Assembly: GCF_022682495.2 (NCBI RefSeq)
Contig: NC_071394.1
Span: 23,842,470-23,906,469, forward strand
Direction of reading: 5' to 3'
From: Desmodus rotundus
Lineage: Eukaryota; Chordata; Mammalia; Chiroptera; Phyllostomidae
Length of the DNA stretch: 64,000 bases
Positions 23,366 through 33,520 of this stretch are shown here, piece after piece (within the stretch, counting starts at the first letter, position 1; each line of letters begins with the position of its first letter). Position numbers and translations under genes: made by a program. The notes beneath the pieces are model-generated. The model searched no databases. It was given only the letters and a program-made list of their open reading frames with translations, and was not told the origin of the DNA.

Positions 23366-24955
23366 AGCAAGTGTGGACTTTAATAAGCTACTTCTGAATA
23401 CAAATGTTTCCCTTAAATAGAGTTTGGACAAGTGTTTGGTAGGATTTTATACGATCTGTTGGGGCATTATCAATTTCTATTTTAAAATAAACAGATTCCT
23501 TTCGATCGTTCTCTGTAATGCCACTCAATCAATCATTAATATTTTAAGCTTTTGCAAAGTGCAAGTTGATGTTTTACACACCCACGTTTTATCACCGGGA
23601 GGCTGTGGCCAAATGCCATGTAGATGAATTTGACTCTGGAAAGCATGTCCCTTCAATTATCTGTTAAATGCCTCTTTTTACACCCAACCTGCTGACAAAA
23701 ATGAGAAAGCAAACAAATGAGATGAGTTGCAGTGAGGACACCAGAAGCCAAGAGAGCAGAGCATCTAATTGGAAGAGCACAGGAGAATGTTTAAAATAAG
23801 TTTCAGAAAAGCGATAAGGATGAAGATGATGTTATCTCTTGGAGAGAAGAAGCTATTAAAATACACCAGAGTGTTTTCAATCACTTAATCAGAAAGCCCT
23901 TTTCCTGAGAACTGTCTTTTGTCTGTGTGCCATGAACAAACATAAATATTTTGGATTTCCTGCATCCTTCACCCTGATAATGGGCTCTTAACTAGAAGCT
24001 CTTCCCACCTCAAAGAAAAAGCTAAAAACAATGATAAAACATAAAAGATATGATGTCTTTTCCAGATGAATTATTGAATCCCATAAATAGTGTTTAGTAT
24101 TATTCCTTCTCTAGCTCTTGCTTTTTTCTTAGGATATTTTATATGATTTTATATGTAAATACATTATGCATCCTGGCTTTAGAGCATAACACAGTGTAAA
24201 CATGTTTTACTTAGGTAAACAAATAGGTGAAACAAATAAGCTTTTTGAACAGTTGCATGTGAATTTCTTTTAAGATGCTACAATTGTAACCTCTCGTTTG
24301 CACATAAATTTTCATCTCACATTTAATAGTTGAAAAAAATCTTTAAAAAACAATTTTATAAGACAATGTTATGAAATGTTTACATAAGGCTTAAATAAAT
24401 ATTTTAAATTCTTAACATCACTAGGAGCACTGAGTCTACACATGTAACAAAATAATGTATGTTAAAATAAAGACATTTTTTAAAACCTCTGTTAACAGAC
24501 CTATTTAGGAAAAGAATTTAAACTATGATTTTTTAAAAGTTACAATTAAAACAAATAATTTGTCAGAAAATTCTCTTATTGATATAGGAATAAAGTTTCA
24601 CGAGATGCTCACGTTCTTATAAGATTTTAAATAACATTTCCTGGATCCAAATAGTGATGTGTCAATCATTTGAATCATAATAAATCAGAAGTTCTCTTTT
24701 GTGTTAAACAAATAAACCAGAACAAAATTCTACTTGGGCAAAAGGTGAAATTTAGTTTAAGTGACCATATTCATAAGTAAAGCCACTTGAAGTATAATTA
24801 AATACATTTTTGCTACTATTATAAATGACAAATTTCTCCATCATACCTATATTTTAACTTATAATTGGAAATTGAAATCCTAGTACTCAAATTGACCTCT
24901 TCCAGAGTTTTACTTTGAAGTTTGACCTCAGAATTTGCACAATAATATCAAGTCG
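23366..24955. other. Repeat-poor AT-rich DNA
   Basis: No gene and no transposon recognised over about 1.6 kb, which is unusual in this window. Very A/T-rich between 24000 and 24900, with many TAAAT/ATTTA runs. It joins the putative conserved block that begins near 24960. Confidence 0.5.
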
Positions 24956-24959
24956 ATGA

Positions 24960-25700
24960 TAACATTTCAGGCGAAATTGTGTAATAATAGCACTTCTGCA
25001 GAAGTCTGCGTGCACGGCTCTGAGTCTTGTATACCAACCAGCTCTGCTTCACGTAAGGTTATGAGACCTCTATCTGTTTGAGCCTGGTGTTAGCAAAGCA
25101 CTAAAAATACAAACCTGCTTTAATTAAACGGTCAAGACCAATGGAAAGGATCTGATAAATATGAATAATATTTCTGCTTCTCTTTCCAAGACAAAATAGA
25201 CTGCTTTAGTGCTTTACGTTCAGGTGCAGCACGCCAGTGTGTGCGGGGGTGCCGTGTCAGATGGTAATTCAAGGGTTAAAAAGGACAAAATTATCATTCA
25301 CATATGAGAGAAGCTGCTATCGGCTCGCTTATTGACCTTATGTGTGCTCGTGGGTAAGATGCACTGTTACTTATAATAAGATGAGAAATGGATTTATCTG
25401 GATAAACCGTTAGAGGAATCTGATGGTCTCATTAGTGAGGTGGCTTCCTGGCCATCAGCGCTGCCTCTCCTTACGAAGGAAGCCGCTGCTAATCAAACGT
25501 GACCCTCCAGAACTGCAGCAGGATTTGGCACGAAATTTCCAGATAATGACGGTCGAGTGGGCTTGATTTATTCTATGCCTTGTTTTTATTCTCCTTATTG
25601 ATTCCTACAAAATAAAGATGGCCGTGCCTGTTACAGAATTTGAAATAATTGCAACCTATGTTATTTACAAATGATTTCATTTTTGCCGAAGTTGGGGAGT
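24960..25700. promoter_or_regulatory. Putative conserved non-coding block (left part)
   Basis: Repeat-free, with dense transcription-factor-like words, e.g. 'tttaattaaacggtcaag' (25121), 'ggtctgataaatatgaat'-type GATA/AT words near 25148, 'gatttatctggataaaccg' (25390) and 'gctgctaatcaaacgtgac' (25484). Base composition is mixed rather than low-complexity, and no frame is long. The look is that of vertebrate conserved non-coding elements near developmental genes. That is a judgement from texture, not from an alignment. Confidence 0.4.
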
Positions 25701-25814
25701 GAAGGGGAAGGAGGTGGTAGGCAAGGGGGGAAGAGTCCTTTGAACAGCTGCTTTTGGGAGAAATGCTCTGGTAATAAACTGCCTCCAGTGTTTGTCTAAA
25801 ATAAAGAAATAAAT
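25701..25814. other. Short G-rich spacer between the two putative conserved blocks
   Basis: Purine-rich 'gtgaaggggaaggaggtggt' then 'agggggga'. It ends with a short AAATAAATAAAT run at 25803. Confidence 0.4.
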
Positions 25815-26470
25815 AAATGCTGTGTCGGGTGAATCACATCAAAATCTCAAGACAATTCCAAGATGAACCAACTCAGAGAGTAAATGACCTCTTCATCTGG
25901 GTGATAAAGTTCCAGCCAAAATATTCTCTGGGCCTGAGACGTGATTCATTAGAAATATGTGCATGGTGGGGCGCTCCTTTCTCTATCTGGCAGAGTCCAG
26001 TCTGCACACTGATAAGAAGCAAATGCAAATGTCCTGATAAGAACTGAATGCAAATATTTATGATATGATATTCCCTGGGAATTATGTGCAGATAAAACAA
26101 AGTGTATTATTTTCCTGCTTCTCTTTCAGGTTTGCCAAAATGCCCTTTTTCGCTTTTGGAATTTGCATTTCTTCAAAATTGATTCGGCTTGCGTATTATG
26201 TTAAGCTATTTGTTTGCTAAGGATGGTAATTAGTTACTGTAATTACAGCAATGACAGTTGCTAAATTGTTTTTAAAGCATTACAGTGGGCCTGTGCCAGA
26301 AGATTGCAGTATTTTTTTGGATTTAAGCAGAGGCTGGAAAAACTCCCACTCTAGGGCCAGCATGGGATTTTCAACTACAAAGCTGCTTTTTCTGATTGAA
26401 AATTTTTTTAAAGTCATTAATTTGCATTGATTGCAAGTGCTAACTTTACATTTAGGTTTATTCACATATC
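25815..26470. promoter_or_regulatory. Putative enhancer with four exact POU octamers
   Basis: Repeat-free block. It contains four perfect octamers: ATGCAAAT at 26023-26030 and 26048-26055, and the reverse form ATTTGCAT at 26161-26168 and 26420-26427. TGATAAGA GATA sites lie at 26010-26017 and 26035-26042. Two homeodomain-type words, 'ggtaattagttactg' and 'taattaca', lie at 26226-26246. An exact octamer is expected on either strand about once in 33 kb at even base composition, so four in 405 bases is far from chance, although AT-richness raises the expectation somewhat. Short frames here (76 codons plus, 75 minus, overlapping) look spurious. Confidence 0.5.
26010..26055 (+). promoter_or_regulatory. 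Tandem GATA-octamer composite site
   Basis: Two copies of TGATAAGAA-N3-AATGCAAAT (26010-26030 and 26035-26055), 18 of 21 bases identical, with a 25-base period. In each copy the GATA site and the octamer are separated by exactly five bases and lie in the same orientation. This can be read directly. That it binds GATA and POU factors together is inference. Confidence 0.6.
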
Positions 26471-27012
26471 ACAGAAATATTAGTGATAGTGGACCTTGGC
26501 ATGAAGGAGACACAGGGGACATGCGTCGTAAATAAAAGTGAAAGCTGATAGCAGAGGAAAAATGGTATAACTATTACTTGGAGCCTGTTAATTAAACTTT
26601 TTAGCCTGTTTTTAGATAAATTAAAAACAAGTAAAAATGTTTCTCTGAAAGTTATTCCCCAACTTTTCTGAGCCCTCGTGGTCTAAAATGAGTAATGTGG
26701 AAAAGCATAGTTTGGCTATACTCTATGTTTGACATGTGGAAAGTAACAAATAAAGGAGAAAGGTTATTTATCCAAATACTTCTTACAGATTTAGTTTTTT
26801 AAAAAAATTATTGAGGAGGAGAGACTTGAGCTATTGTGCATGCCCGAGATGGTTTATGTGATTTATGTTTTATATCCACTGTGACTCAGAGGTTAAAGGC
26901 AGAGAATGTGGTTCTCAGTGCTGTCTGTCGTCCCAAGAATGTCTTCTAAGATTACTTCCTGAAGTCTAAAAAATTCAGGTGAGCTCACAATTTGTTGCCA
27001 GCCACTTGAAGT
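26471..27012. other. Repeat-poor DNA next to the putative enhancer
   Basis: No gene or repeat recognised. Moderately AT-rich with no low-complexity run except an A-run near 26800. Confidence 0.45.
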
Positions 27013-27124
27013 CAAGGTAATCCAAAATTTGAATTACAGTAATGCAGACTTTAATGCATAATTAGTATTTAAAAAATTTGCAAGGTAATGCAAAATTTGA
27101 ATTAAAATAAAGCATGCTTTAAGT
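27013..27124 (+). repeat. Imperfect direct duplication (period 68)
   Basis: 27013-27058 and 27081-27124 share CAAGGTAAT-S-CAAAATTTGAATTA, 23 of the first 24 bases identical, and a weaker match through 'gcagactttaatgc' against 'gcatgctttaagt'. It sits in repeat-free DNA, so it is a local duplication rather than two transposon copies. Confidence 0.65.
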
Positions 27125-27217
27125 TTGCAGGGTCTTGTATATTCACACTCACGGATGCTTCATAAGTAATAAATACTACCATTCTTAAATATTGAGCTGC
27201 TTCTGGTAGGAGTAAGC

Positions 27218-27246
27218 AATAATAATAATAATAATAATAATAATAA
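27218..27246. repeat. (AAT)n microsatellite
   Basis: Nearly ten uninterrupted AAT units. Likely polymorphic. Confidence 0.95.
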
Positions 27247-27485
27247 GCAGCAGCTAACATTTCTTGAGATCTTTCCACGTTCCAGACACAGTGCCAGTCA
27301 CTCTACATGCATTCTTCCAACAACTAATGCTGCATTATTATTATCATTGCTATTATCTCCACTTTACAGAAAGAGATACTGAAGCGTAGAGGTGTTAGAA
27401 CTTGTAGGGGTCACACTTTTGGTCACAATGGAACACGGGACTCAAACCCAGGCAGCCCGACTCCCCAGCCTGTGCTCTTGAGAGC
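27247..27485 (-). repeat. MIR SINE, antisense
   Basis: 'ccacgttccagacacagtgc', 'cactctacatgcattcttcc', 'tctccactttacagaaagag' and 'gggactcaaacccaggcagc' followed by 'cctgtgctctt' are the complement of MIR core and tRNA-like head. Nearly full length. Confidence 0.8.
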
Positions 27486-28030
27486 ATGTGACTTTGTATT
27501 TGAATATAAGCAAATCATTAATATTTTTAAAGCCCTGATTTCTTCCTCTAATTTAAAGCTAAATTGAAGGTGAAACCACCTAGTTCAGATGTCAGAAATT
27601 GAATTTTTATCTCGAAGCTTGTTCTCCTGATACTTTATTTTATTTACTTGTTATAGATGTAAATATAATCCTCTTGATTATATCTCTAATAATACTCATC
27701 TTAGATGAGAAATTTCACTTTTCACACAAAAAAAACATCTAGGAATTGACTGCTTTGGCTCCAAAAAAGACTCAATAAATATAGTTTGTATGTTTATCAT
27801 TACTCGAGAACTGTATATCCCACTTTGCTCAATATGGCTTTTATATTTGTATAAATGTGGATGAAATTGGTAAATGGGCATTTTATGACAGTTTAAAATT
27901 ATTTCATGCTGCATATTGCCCTCATGCTAGACTATGCAGCTACCTCATGCATAACCCTAAGTAAGTATCTGCAGTGTGGGAGGCACGGGTCTGATGCACA
28001 CACACGGGGAGGCGTGGACGCCTGCAACTT
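27486..28030. other. Non-coding AT-rich DNA
   Basis: Nothing recognised. Contains a short A-run near 27727. Confidence 0.5.
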
Positions 28031-28034
28031 GTAC

Positions 28035-28330
28035 AAGCAATTCTCCAATTAATGTATTCGGCAATCCCTCCTTATGAGGTCATTCCTGATACACTCTCAC
28101 CTCCTCCAAGCCGGACATCATTTCTCCCTTCAGCTCTGATGAGACTACACTTCTCTGCCTTATGACAATTATCACAGGACTGCTGGTGCCTTGCATGAAC
28201 CTGGCTCAATGTGTACATGTCTGTCTCCTCCAATAGACTAGAAGCTCTTGGAAGTCTAGATCTTTTGCATCTCCTGTACCTAGTACAGAGCTTGGCACAT
28301 AGTAGATGACAAATAAAGTCTTATTAAGAG
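28035..28330 (+). repeat. L2 LINE 3' end, sense
   Basis: 'tgaggtcattcctgatacac', 'gacaattatcacaggac', 'tagactagaagctcttgg', 'ctcctgtacctagtacagag' and 'cttggcacatagtagatgac' followed by 'aaataaag' match the L2 end in order. Well preserved for its age. Confidence 0.8.
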
Positions 28331-29930
28331 AATGAGACTGATTGAACTCATACAAAATGTCAGCAGTGTACAGCAAGGAGCCTTTATTTCTTAAGCATGG
28401 GTCCACTGAGCAGCCAGGAAGCCTCTGCTTCCAGCTGTGAATCAATGGGGTCTATAGTACTTGCCTCAATTGGAGTCCAGTCTAGAGGGGCACAGCTACC
28501 TGTGGCATGTATTTCTCATGGTAGGGACCAGTGAAAACATATGATGTCTTTTAAGGCCCACACTCGTAACTGTCATATTTCACTTTTATCCACATTTTAT
28601 TTCCCAAAGCAAGTCAAACACTAAGACTAATATCAATATGGGGGCTAAATGTACCCTTCCCATGGACGTGTGGAGGTAAATGGTGGAGGAAGAGTAAATG
28701 CTTGCTGAATAATACCATAATCTACCACAACCAACAAAAATTCATACAATAAAGGCTATAGCAGATTACCCTTTCTTTAATGTAAAGCATCTAAAGCATT
28801 TAAAAGAAGTAAGGTAGGTAATTGCCTCATCAACACCCTAGAAAACATCTCATGATTTCCCTTGATAATTTTTTTTTAGTTCAATAAATTTAACAGGCAA
28901 AAATTTTCTTTGAGGGTTCAGCATTCACATAATAAGCTTCAGCTTAGACCTTTTCTCATTTTTATCCTTTGGATGTCTGGAAAAACATTCCACCCTCTTC
29001 TTCCATACCTGAAGACCATTAGTTAAGTGTTCCTATGTTCTTTTCTCTGGGCTGACATTTCTTTCATCTTGCCCCCTATATTTCACAATGTGTCACTTGT
29101 CACACCATATTCTACCTTTGTGGCTCTTCTTTTGGACTCTCTCCAATCTATTTAGAGCCAAAAGCTATATCAAAATCTCTTCCTACCTTCGATGAGTCAA
29201 AACTGGAAAGGCAATCTTAATCCTTAGAAGAAAACTATTGGCAAATTCCCAGCTGAAAAGGAACATGTGGGTTACACCCCCACTCTCACGTTTTCCTAAG
29301 CCCCACTCCAATCTGCAGACACATCAGAGTCCCCTTGACTAAACTGTATTGGATCAAAGAAGAGCTCTGAGGAGTGTGAAGTCAGGCTTCAAATATCAGC
29401 TAAGCACAGTTTGGTTACAGAAAGGAAAACATCTCTCCTGGAGTGAGACATCTTTCTTGTCCAGACGTTCAAAGAGTGTTATTCATTACTGAGTTTATGG
29501 TACCCACAGTGGGAGCACAGTTCATTGCTTCAGGATTCTTGCCCATTTTGCAAGGAAGGTCTCCTGTTAGCTGCCCAGTGCTGTCCACGACAGATTGAGT
29601 CATATGGTGACTGAAAACACTTAACCTGGAGCCTGAAACTTTTAAAATTTTTATTTAAGTTTTTATATTAGAAAGATAATTTATTTTGCATTCTAGAAAG
29701 TAAGATTTAGTCACACTGTCTTCATTTAATTCAACTGATTAACCAAATTCTACTAAAATACAGAAAGTTGATGTGTTAGTTCCAACATGTAGGGAAAAAG
29801 TCACTTTTTGGAACATAATTTAGTAAAATCCATGTCGAGAAGAAGTGAAGTAAAAGGGTGTCCAAAACTCTGGCTTATATCAATAATTCACATATTCAAG
29901 TTCCCGATCACAAGATGGGGATAACATGGT
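28331..29930. other. Non-coding DNA, mostly unrecognised
   Basis: No gene. The part near 29040-29210 has T/C-rich words that may be an old repeat, but I cannot assign it. Frames are all under 80 codons. Confidence 0.45.
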
Positions 29931-29931
29931 C

Positions 29932-29978
29932 TGTTAGTCAGGGTTCTCCAGAGAAACAGAACCAATAGGGTATATACA
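29932..29978 (-). mobile_element. LTR (MaLR/ERVL-type), antisense, left part
   Basis: 'tgttagtcagggttctccag' then 'agaaacagaaccaata' is the usual antisense end of a common mammalian LTR. The LTR is broken here by a mariner and resumes at 30535. Confidence 0.65.
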
Positions 29979-30534
29979 TTGGGTTGGCCAAAAAGTCTGT
30001 TCAGTTTTTTCTCTAAATAAAAGACCCATTTTTCACTTCACCAATAACTTCATTGATTTGGATATTTTGAGGGTATCAGCTATTTCCTGCTATTGGCTTC
30101 TAGGGGGTAGGGGCCAGGGGTGATGCTAAACATCTTCCAATGCATAAGACAGCCCCACAGCAAAGAATTATTCGGCCAAAATGTCAATAGTACAAGAAAC
30201 TTCGCAAGCCACTTTTGACACATTTGATCAGTCACAGCACCTTCTCCATACACTGCTCAAATATTTTTATTGCATTTCAGTTCCATTTTTATATTCCTTG
30301 AAATAATAAAGCATAATATGCTGAAAATGGTGTGCATTTTTCCATCTTCAATATTTAGGTGGTTGTGTGAAAATCCAATTTAAAATTTTTTTTGATAATT
30401 TTAAAAAAATGTATGCTGATATGACAGCTGTCAAAATACAATCCAACAAAATTGTTTTGAATGAAGTTAAAGACAACTGAGCACTACTAGAGCCATCATA
30501 TGGAAAAAACTAAGCAAACTTTTTGTCAACCCAA
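29979..30534 (-). mobile_element. Mariner element (non-autonomous), antisense, inserted in an LTR
   Basis: 556 bp. The left terminal repeat reads TTGGGTTGGCCAAAAAG and the right end CTTTTTGTCAACCCAA, nearly perfect inverted copies. The flanking target dinucleotide is TA on the right (30535-30536) and CA on the left, a decayed TA. On the minus strand the interior matches the element at 32613-33158: same 5' leader, same start of the transposase, and the same internal deletion joining the middle of the gene to the 3' end. The transposase is broken by stops and by the MER5A-like segment at 30087-30192, so this copy cannot encode an enzyme. Confidence 0.85.
30087..30192 (+). mobile_element. MER5A-like hAT fragment inside the mariner
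   Basis: 'ggcttctagggggtaggggc', 'tgatgctaaacatcttccaa', 'tgcataagacagccccacag' and 'caaagaattattcggccaaa' followed by 'atgtcaatagta' match about 105 bases of the MER5A consensus as I remember it, at roughly 80% or better. Both MER5A ends are missing and no 8-bp target duplication flanks it. Against the sister mariner, it replaces about 120 bases of transposase sequence rather than adding to it. Confidence 0.7.
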
Positions 30535-30889
30535 TATCAATATAGAGAGAGGTTCGTTTTGAGGAATGACCCTATGCAATTGTGGGCGGGGGGCAAACCT
30601 GCCATCTACAGGGTGGGCCGGCAGGCTGGAGGCCCAGGGAAGAGTTGATGTTACAGCTCTAACTGAAAGTGGTGAAGAGGCAGAATTCCCCTTTTTCGGG
30701 GACCTCAGTCTTTTTTTCTAAGGATGAGGCTGCTCACGTTATTTAGAGTAAACTGGTTTACTCAAAGCATGCTGATTTCAATGTTAATTTCTTCTTAAAC
30801 ATACTTTTACAGCTACATCTAGACTGGGTTCTCACCAATACCTGGGTACCATGGCCTAGCCAAGCTGACACCTAAGATTAACCGTCACA
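30535..30889 (-). mobile_element. LTR (MaLR/ERVL-type), antisense, right part
   Basis: Continues the LTR begun at 29932: 'tctacagggtgggccggcag', 'ggaggcccagggaagagttg', 'actcaaagcatgctgatttc', 'gggtaccatggcctagccaa' and 'gctgacacctaagattaacc'. With the mariner removed the two parts read on. Only the LTR is present, no internal viral sequence. Confidence 0.7.
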
Positions 30890-32174
30890 CATTGCGTACC
30901 ATTCTCTTTGTTCTATCCCTTACTTGATCAATAAGCATATACTGAACAGCACTACATACATGCAGTCTCCACATTTCCTGGGAAGCTTGAAAAATCTATG
31001 ATTATGAAATAAGTGTATTGATTCTCAGAAACATGAGAAAATAGAGTTGGAATCATACCTAAATTGAGTCTGTCCTAAAACCTAAAATAAATTAGCACAG
31101 ACAAATTCGTCAAGGAGGCTAAAAGAAACTTACCAAAGTCTACCTAAGTAGAATGTATCCATTTTACAGGCCAGATGACATCATATTCAGTAGGGTAGAA
31201 GCAGCAGAAATTTAATTACAATAGCTAAAGAAATACAAACCAGCAGTTTGTGGGCTGGTGAAAATTTTTCTTGGGTCACACAGTTTTGTAAGTCTCCTTA
31301 AACCAAATGACCATACACCCTTATTAACCAAATCATAAATTAATCAGTCTATTGCCTCATGATTACAGCGTCTCCCTGTGCCACACTGAGTCTGAGAGCC
31401 TCACAGGGAACCTCTGAGTGCTGCACAGGGAAAGACACCCTGTCCTGGTACAAAGCACATCCTGACATTCAGGAAAAAGAAGAAAGCAAACAGGTGGTAG
31501 CCTAACTCGGTAAAAGTGCATTTGACTTTTCCACCCAAGGCCAAATGCTAGTCCATATATCAACTTGTGTGAAATGTTGCTTTCAAGGCTGCTCTGGCAT
31601 TTGACAAATTCTCAGACCTATATGGTCTCTCACAAAAGTTATCTGCCAAGATCATGAAGATATCAGACTTTTCAGAGACAAGGTCCTCAAAAAATTTTTT
31701 TTTAATTCAGGCAGCTTCCTTTTCAGCACAGAATGTTTTATATTCATTAAAGAAATCTCAAGTTGCTTGAAAATTTGTGATTCCTCTTCATTAAAAAAAT
31801 TCTTATATACTTAGATAATTCCAATTTTAATATATACTCAAGTTCAACATCATCACTTCCCAAATATTTGCATTAAAATCCCACAAACAGTTGTTCTAGG
31901 TCTTCATGGTACTTACAACCTGAACCATTTTACACTTTGCTCATCGGCACCCTCAACTGCCACGGGGCTTGCTGGGCCTGGAAGGAGGCCGGAACTGCTG
32001 GAGCAGACATAATTAGGTGTCTTAGCTCTTCAGACAGAGTCACCTGCCCCTCCTAACACACTGTTCAACTTTTCTTCATTCGACTTTCTAACACAGTGTT
32101 AGGACTTGTGTGTAGAAATCGGGGATTTCCTGTCATATCTTCTAGAGTTGTTTTCTACTTTGTATGTGTGTGCT
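30890..32174. other. Non-coding DNA, nothing recognised
   Basis: Frames under 70 codons only. Part of 31930-32040 is GC-richer. No family could be assigned. Confidence 0.45.
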
Positions 32175-32179
32175 ATGTG

Positions 32180-32524
32180 TATGGACTGAAGGTTTGTATC
32201 CTCCCAAAGTTCATGTGTTGGAATCCTAACTCTCAAAGTCACAGTACGAGGAGGCGGGGCCTTGGGAGATGATCAGTTCACGAGGGTGGGGCCCTCATGG
32301 ATTGGATTGGTGCCTTTATAAAGGAGTGCCCTGATGGCACTCTTGTTCTTTCTGCCACGTGAGGTTACAGGTGTTCTGTGAACCAGGAAGCAAGCCTTCA
32401 CCAGACACCAAATCTGCCAGCATCTTGACCTTGTTCTTTCTTGCCTCCAAAAATATAAATGCTTGTCGTTTAAGTGACCTAATCTATCTTATTTTTGTTA
32501 TAGTAGCCAGAATAGACTAAGACA
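32180..32524 (+). mobile_element. MaLR-type solo LTR with 5-bp target duplication
   Basis: Starts TATGGACTGAAGGTTTGTAT, continues 'caaagttcatgtgttggaat', 'ggcggggccttgggagatga', 'tgcctttataaaggagtgcc', 'tgaaccaggaagcaagcctt' and ends 'tagactaagaca', the order of a MaLR/MLT1-MST-like LTR in sense. ATGTG precedes (32175-32179) and follows it (32525-32529), a duplication of the expected 5 bp, although the surrounding TGTGTG-rich DNA makes chance possible. Solo LTR; no internal region. Confidence 0.7.
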
Positions 32525-32554
32525 ATGTGTGCATGTGTAGTATCAATGTATGTG

Positions 32555-32612
32555 TGTGTGTTTAATAAAATATTCAACAAAAATTTACTGAGGGACCACT
32601 AGGTTTGAGATA
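32555..32612 (-). repeat. L2 LINE 3' end, antisense, left part
   Basis: 'aatattcaacaaaaatttac' and 'gagggaccactaggtttgag' follow the complement of the L2 tail ('ttcaacaaatatttattgag...'). A mariner interrupts it at TA 32611-32612. Confidence 0.55.
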
Positions 32613-33158
32613 CTGAGTTGGCCAAAAAGTTAATTTGTTTTTTCTGTAAGATGACTTTAGTAGTGCTTAGTTGTCTTTAACTTCATTCAAAACAATTTTG
32701 TTAGATTGTATTGTGACAGCTGTCATAGCAGTGTGCATTTAAAACAAAAATATCAAAGTTGGTGAATTTTTGTGCAGTCATTTTAATAGTGAAGATGGAA
32801 GAAAATATGCAATGTTTCCAGCATATTATGTTTTTTTTCAAGAAAGGTAAAAATTCAACTGAAATGCAAAAGAGGATTTGTGCAGTGTATGGAGACGGTG
32901 CTGTGACTGATCGAATGTGTCAAAACTGGTTTGTGAAGTTTGGTTCTGAAGATTTCCTGCTGGAAAATGCTCCACTTTCAGGTCGACCAGCTGAAGTTAG
33001 TAGCAATCAAATGAGACACTAATTGAGAACAATCAACACTATACCATGCAGGAGATAGCCAACATGTTCTAAATATCCAAATCAATAGTTATTAGTGAAA
33101 ATGAAAAATGTGTCTTATTATTGTATGGAAAAAACATACGGATTTTTGGCCAACCCAA
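32613..33158 (+). mobile_element. Mariner element (non-autonomous), sense
   Basis: 546 bp, flanked on both sides by the TA target duplication (32611-32612 and 33159-33160). The left end CTGAGTTGGCCAAAAAGTT and the right end TTTTTGGCCAACCCAA are inverted repeats with three or so mismatches. Inside are a 5' leader, the N-terminal third of a transposase gene, and a join straight to the 3' terminal part. The catalytic DD(D/E) region is deleted. The sister copy at 29979-30534 has the same deletion join, so both descend from one deleted master that must have been moved by a transposase made elsewhere. Confidence 0.9.
32795..33022 (+). pseudogene. Mariner transposase, N-terminal fragment
   Basis: The ATG at 32795 starts a reading frame in which residues 1-75 match the DNA-binding head of mariner (Tc1/mariner) transposases: an EMQKRICAVYGDGAVTDR region and then MCQNWFVKFGSEDFLLENAP with the following SGRP motif, which forms the linker between the two helix-turn-helix units. 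A stop at 33020-33022 ends it after the GRP motif. Past a frameshift, traces of the second helix-turn-helix (a 'MQEIANILKISKSI'-like stretch with stops) run to about 33090, and the catalytic domain is absent. The frame can be extended upstream to 32759, but the ATG at 32795 fits the family start better. Not functional as a transposase; a DNA-binding-only product is theoretically possible but unlikely given the decay. Confidence 0.8.
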
Positions 33159-33160
33159 TA

Positions 33161-33520
33161 CTTTCTAGACGCCGACACTCTAGTGGTAGACCTAAATCAC
33201 AGTCTTAGTTCTCGGGAATTTAACAGTCTCATGTGGGGGAGAGGGAGTAAAATTTACATTATATTTAAAATTCTGATGATGCATCTGTGAGAGAAGGAAC
33301 CAACGCTGAAAATTCATTTAGCAAGGGAAGCCAACTCAGCCAGGGGAGTCAGAATAGGCTGCCCTGAAAAAGTGATATATTGATTCTGTCTTGAAATTTA
33401 AAGAACAATTGTCCGACGATAAAGAAATCCAGCAGCAGTTCATTCTAGGTGGTCAGAAGAGCGTATGAAAAACACATTTGAGAAATACACAAAAATCCAG
33501 GGTGCCCTCGAAAGGCCTTT
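33161..33520 (-). repeat. L2 LINE, antisense, right part
   Basis: After the mariner the L2 complement seems to continue: 'aatttaacagtctcatgtgg' then 'gggagagg', 'ggctgccctgaaaaagtg', 'tgattctgtcttgaaattta'. Very diverged. Confidence 0.4.

Noticed and set aside
25817..26100. Overlapping 75-76 codon frames on both strands in the octamer block
   Set aside because: Both strands are open over the same bases and neither shows a domain; the binding-site words explain the sequence better.
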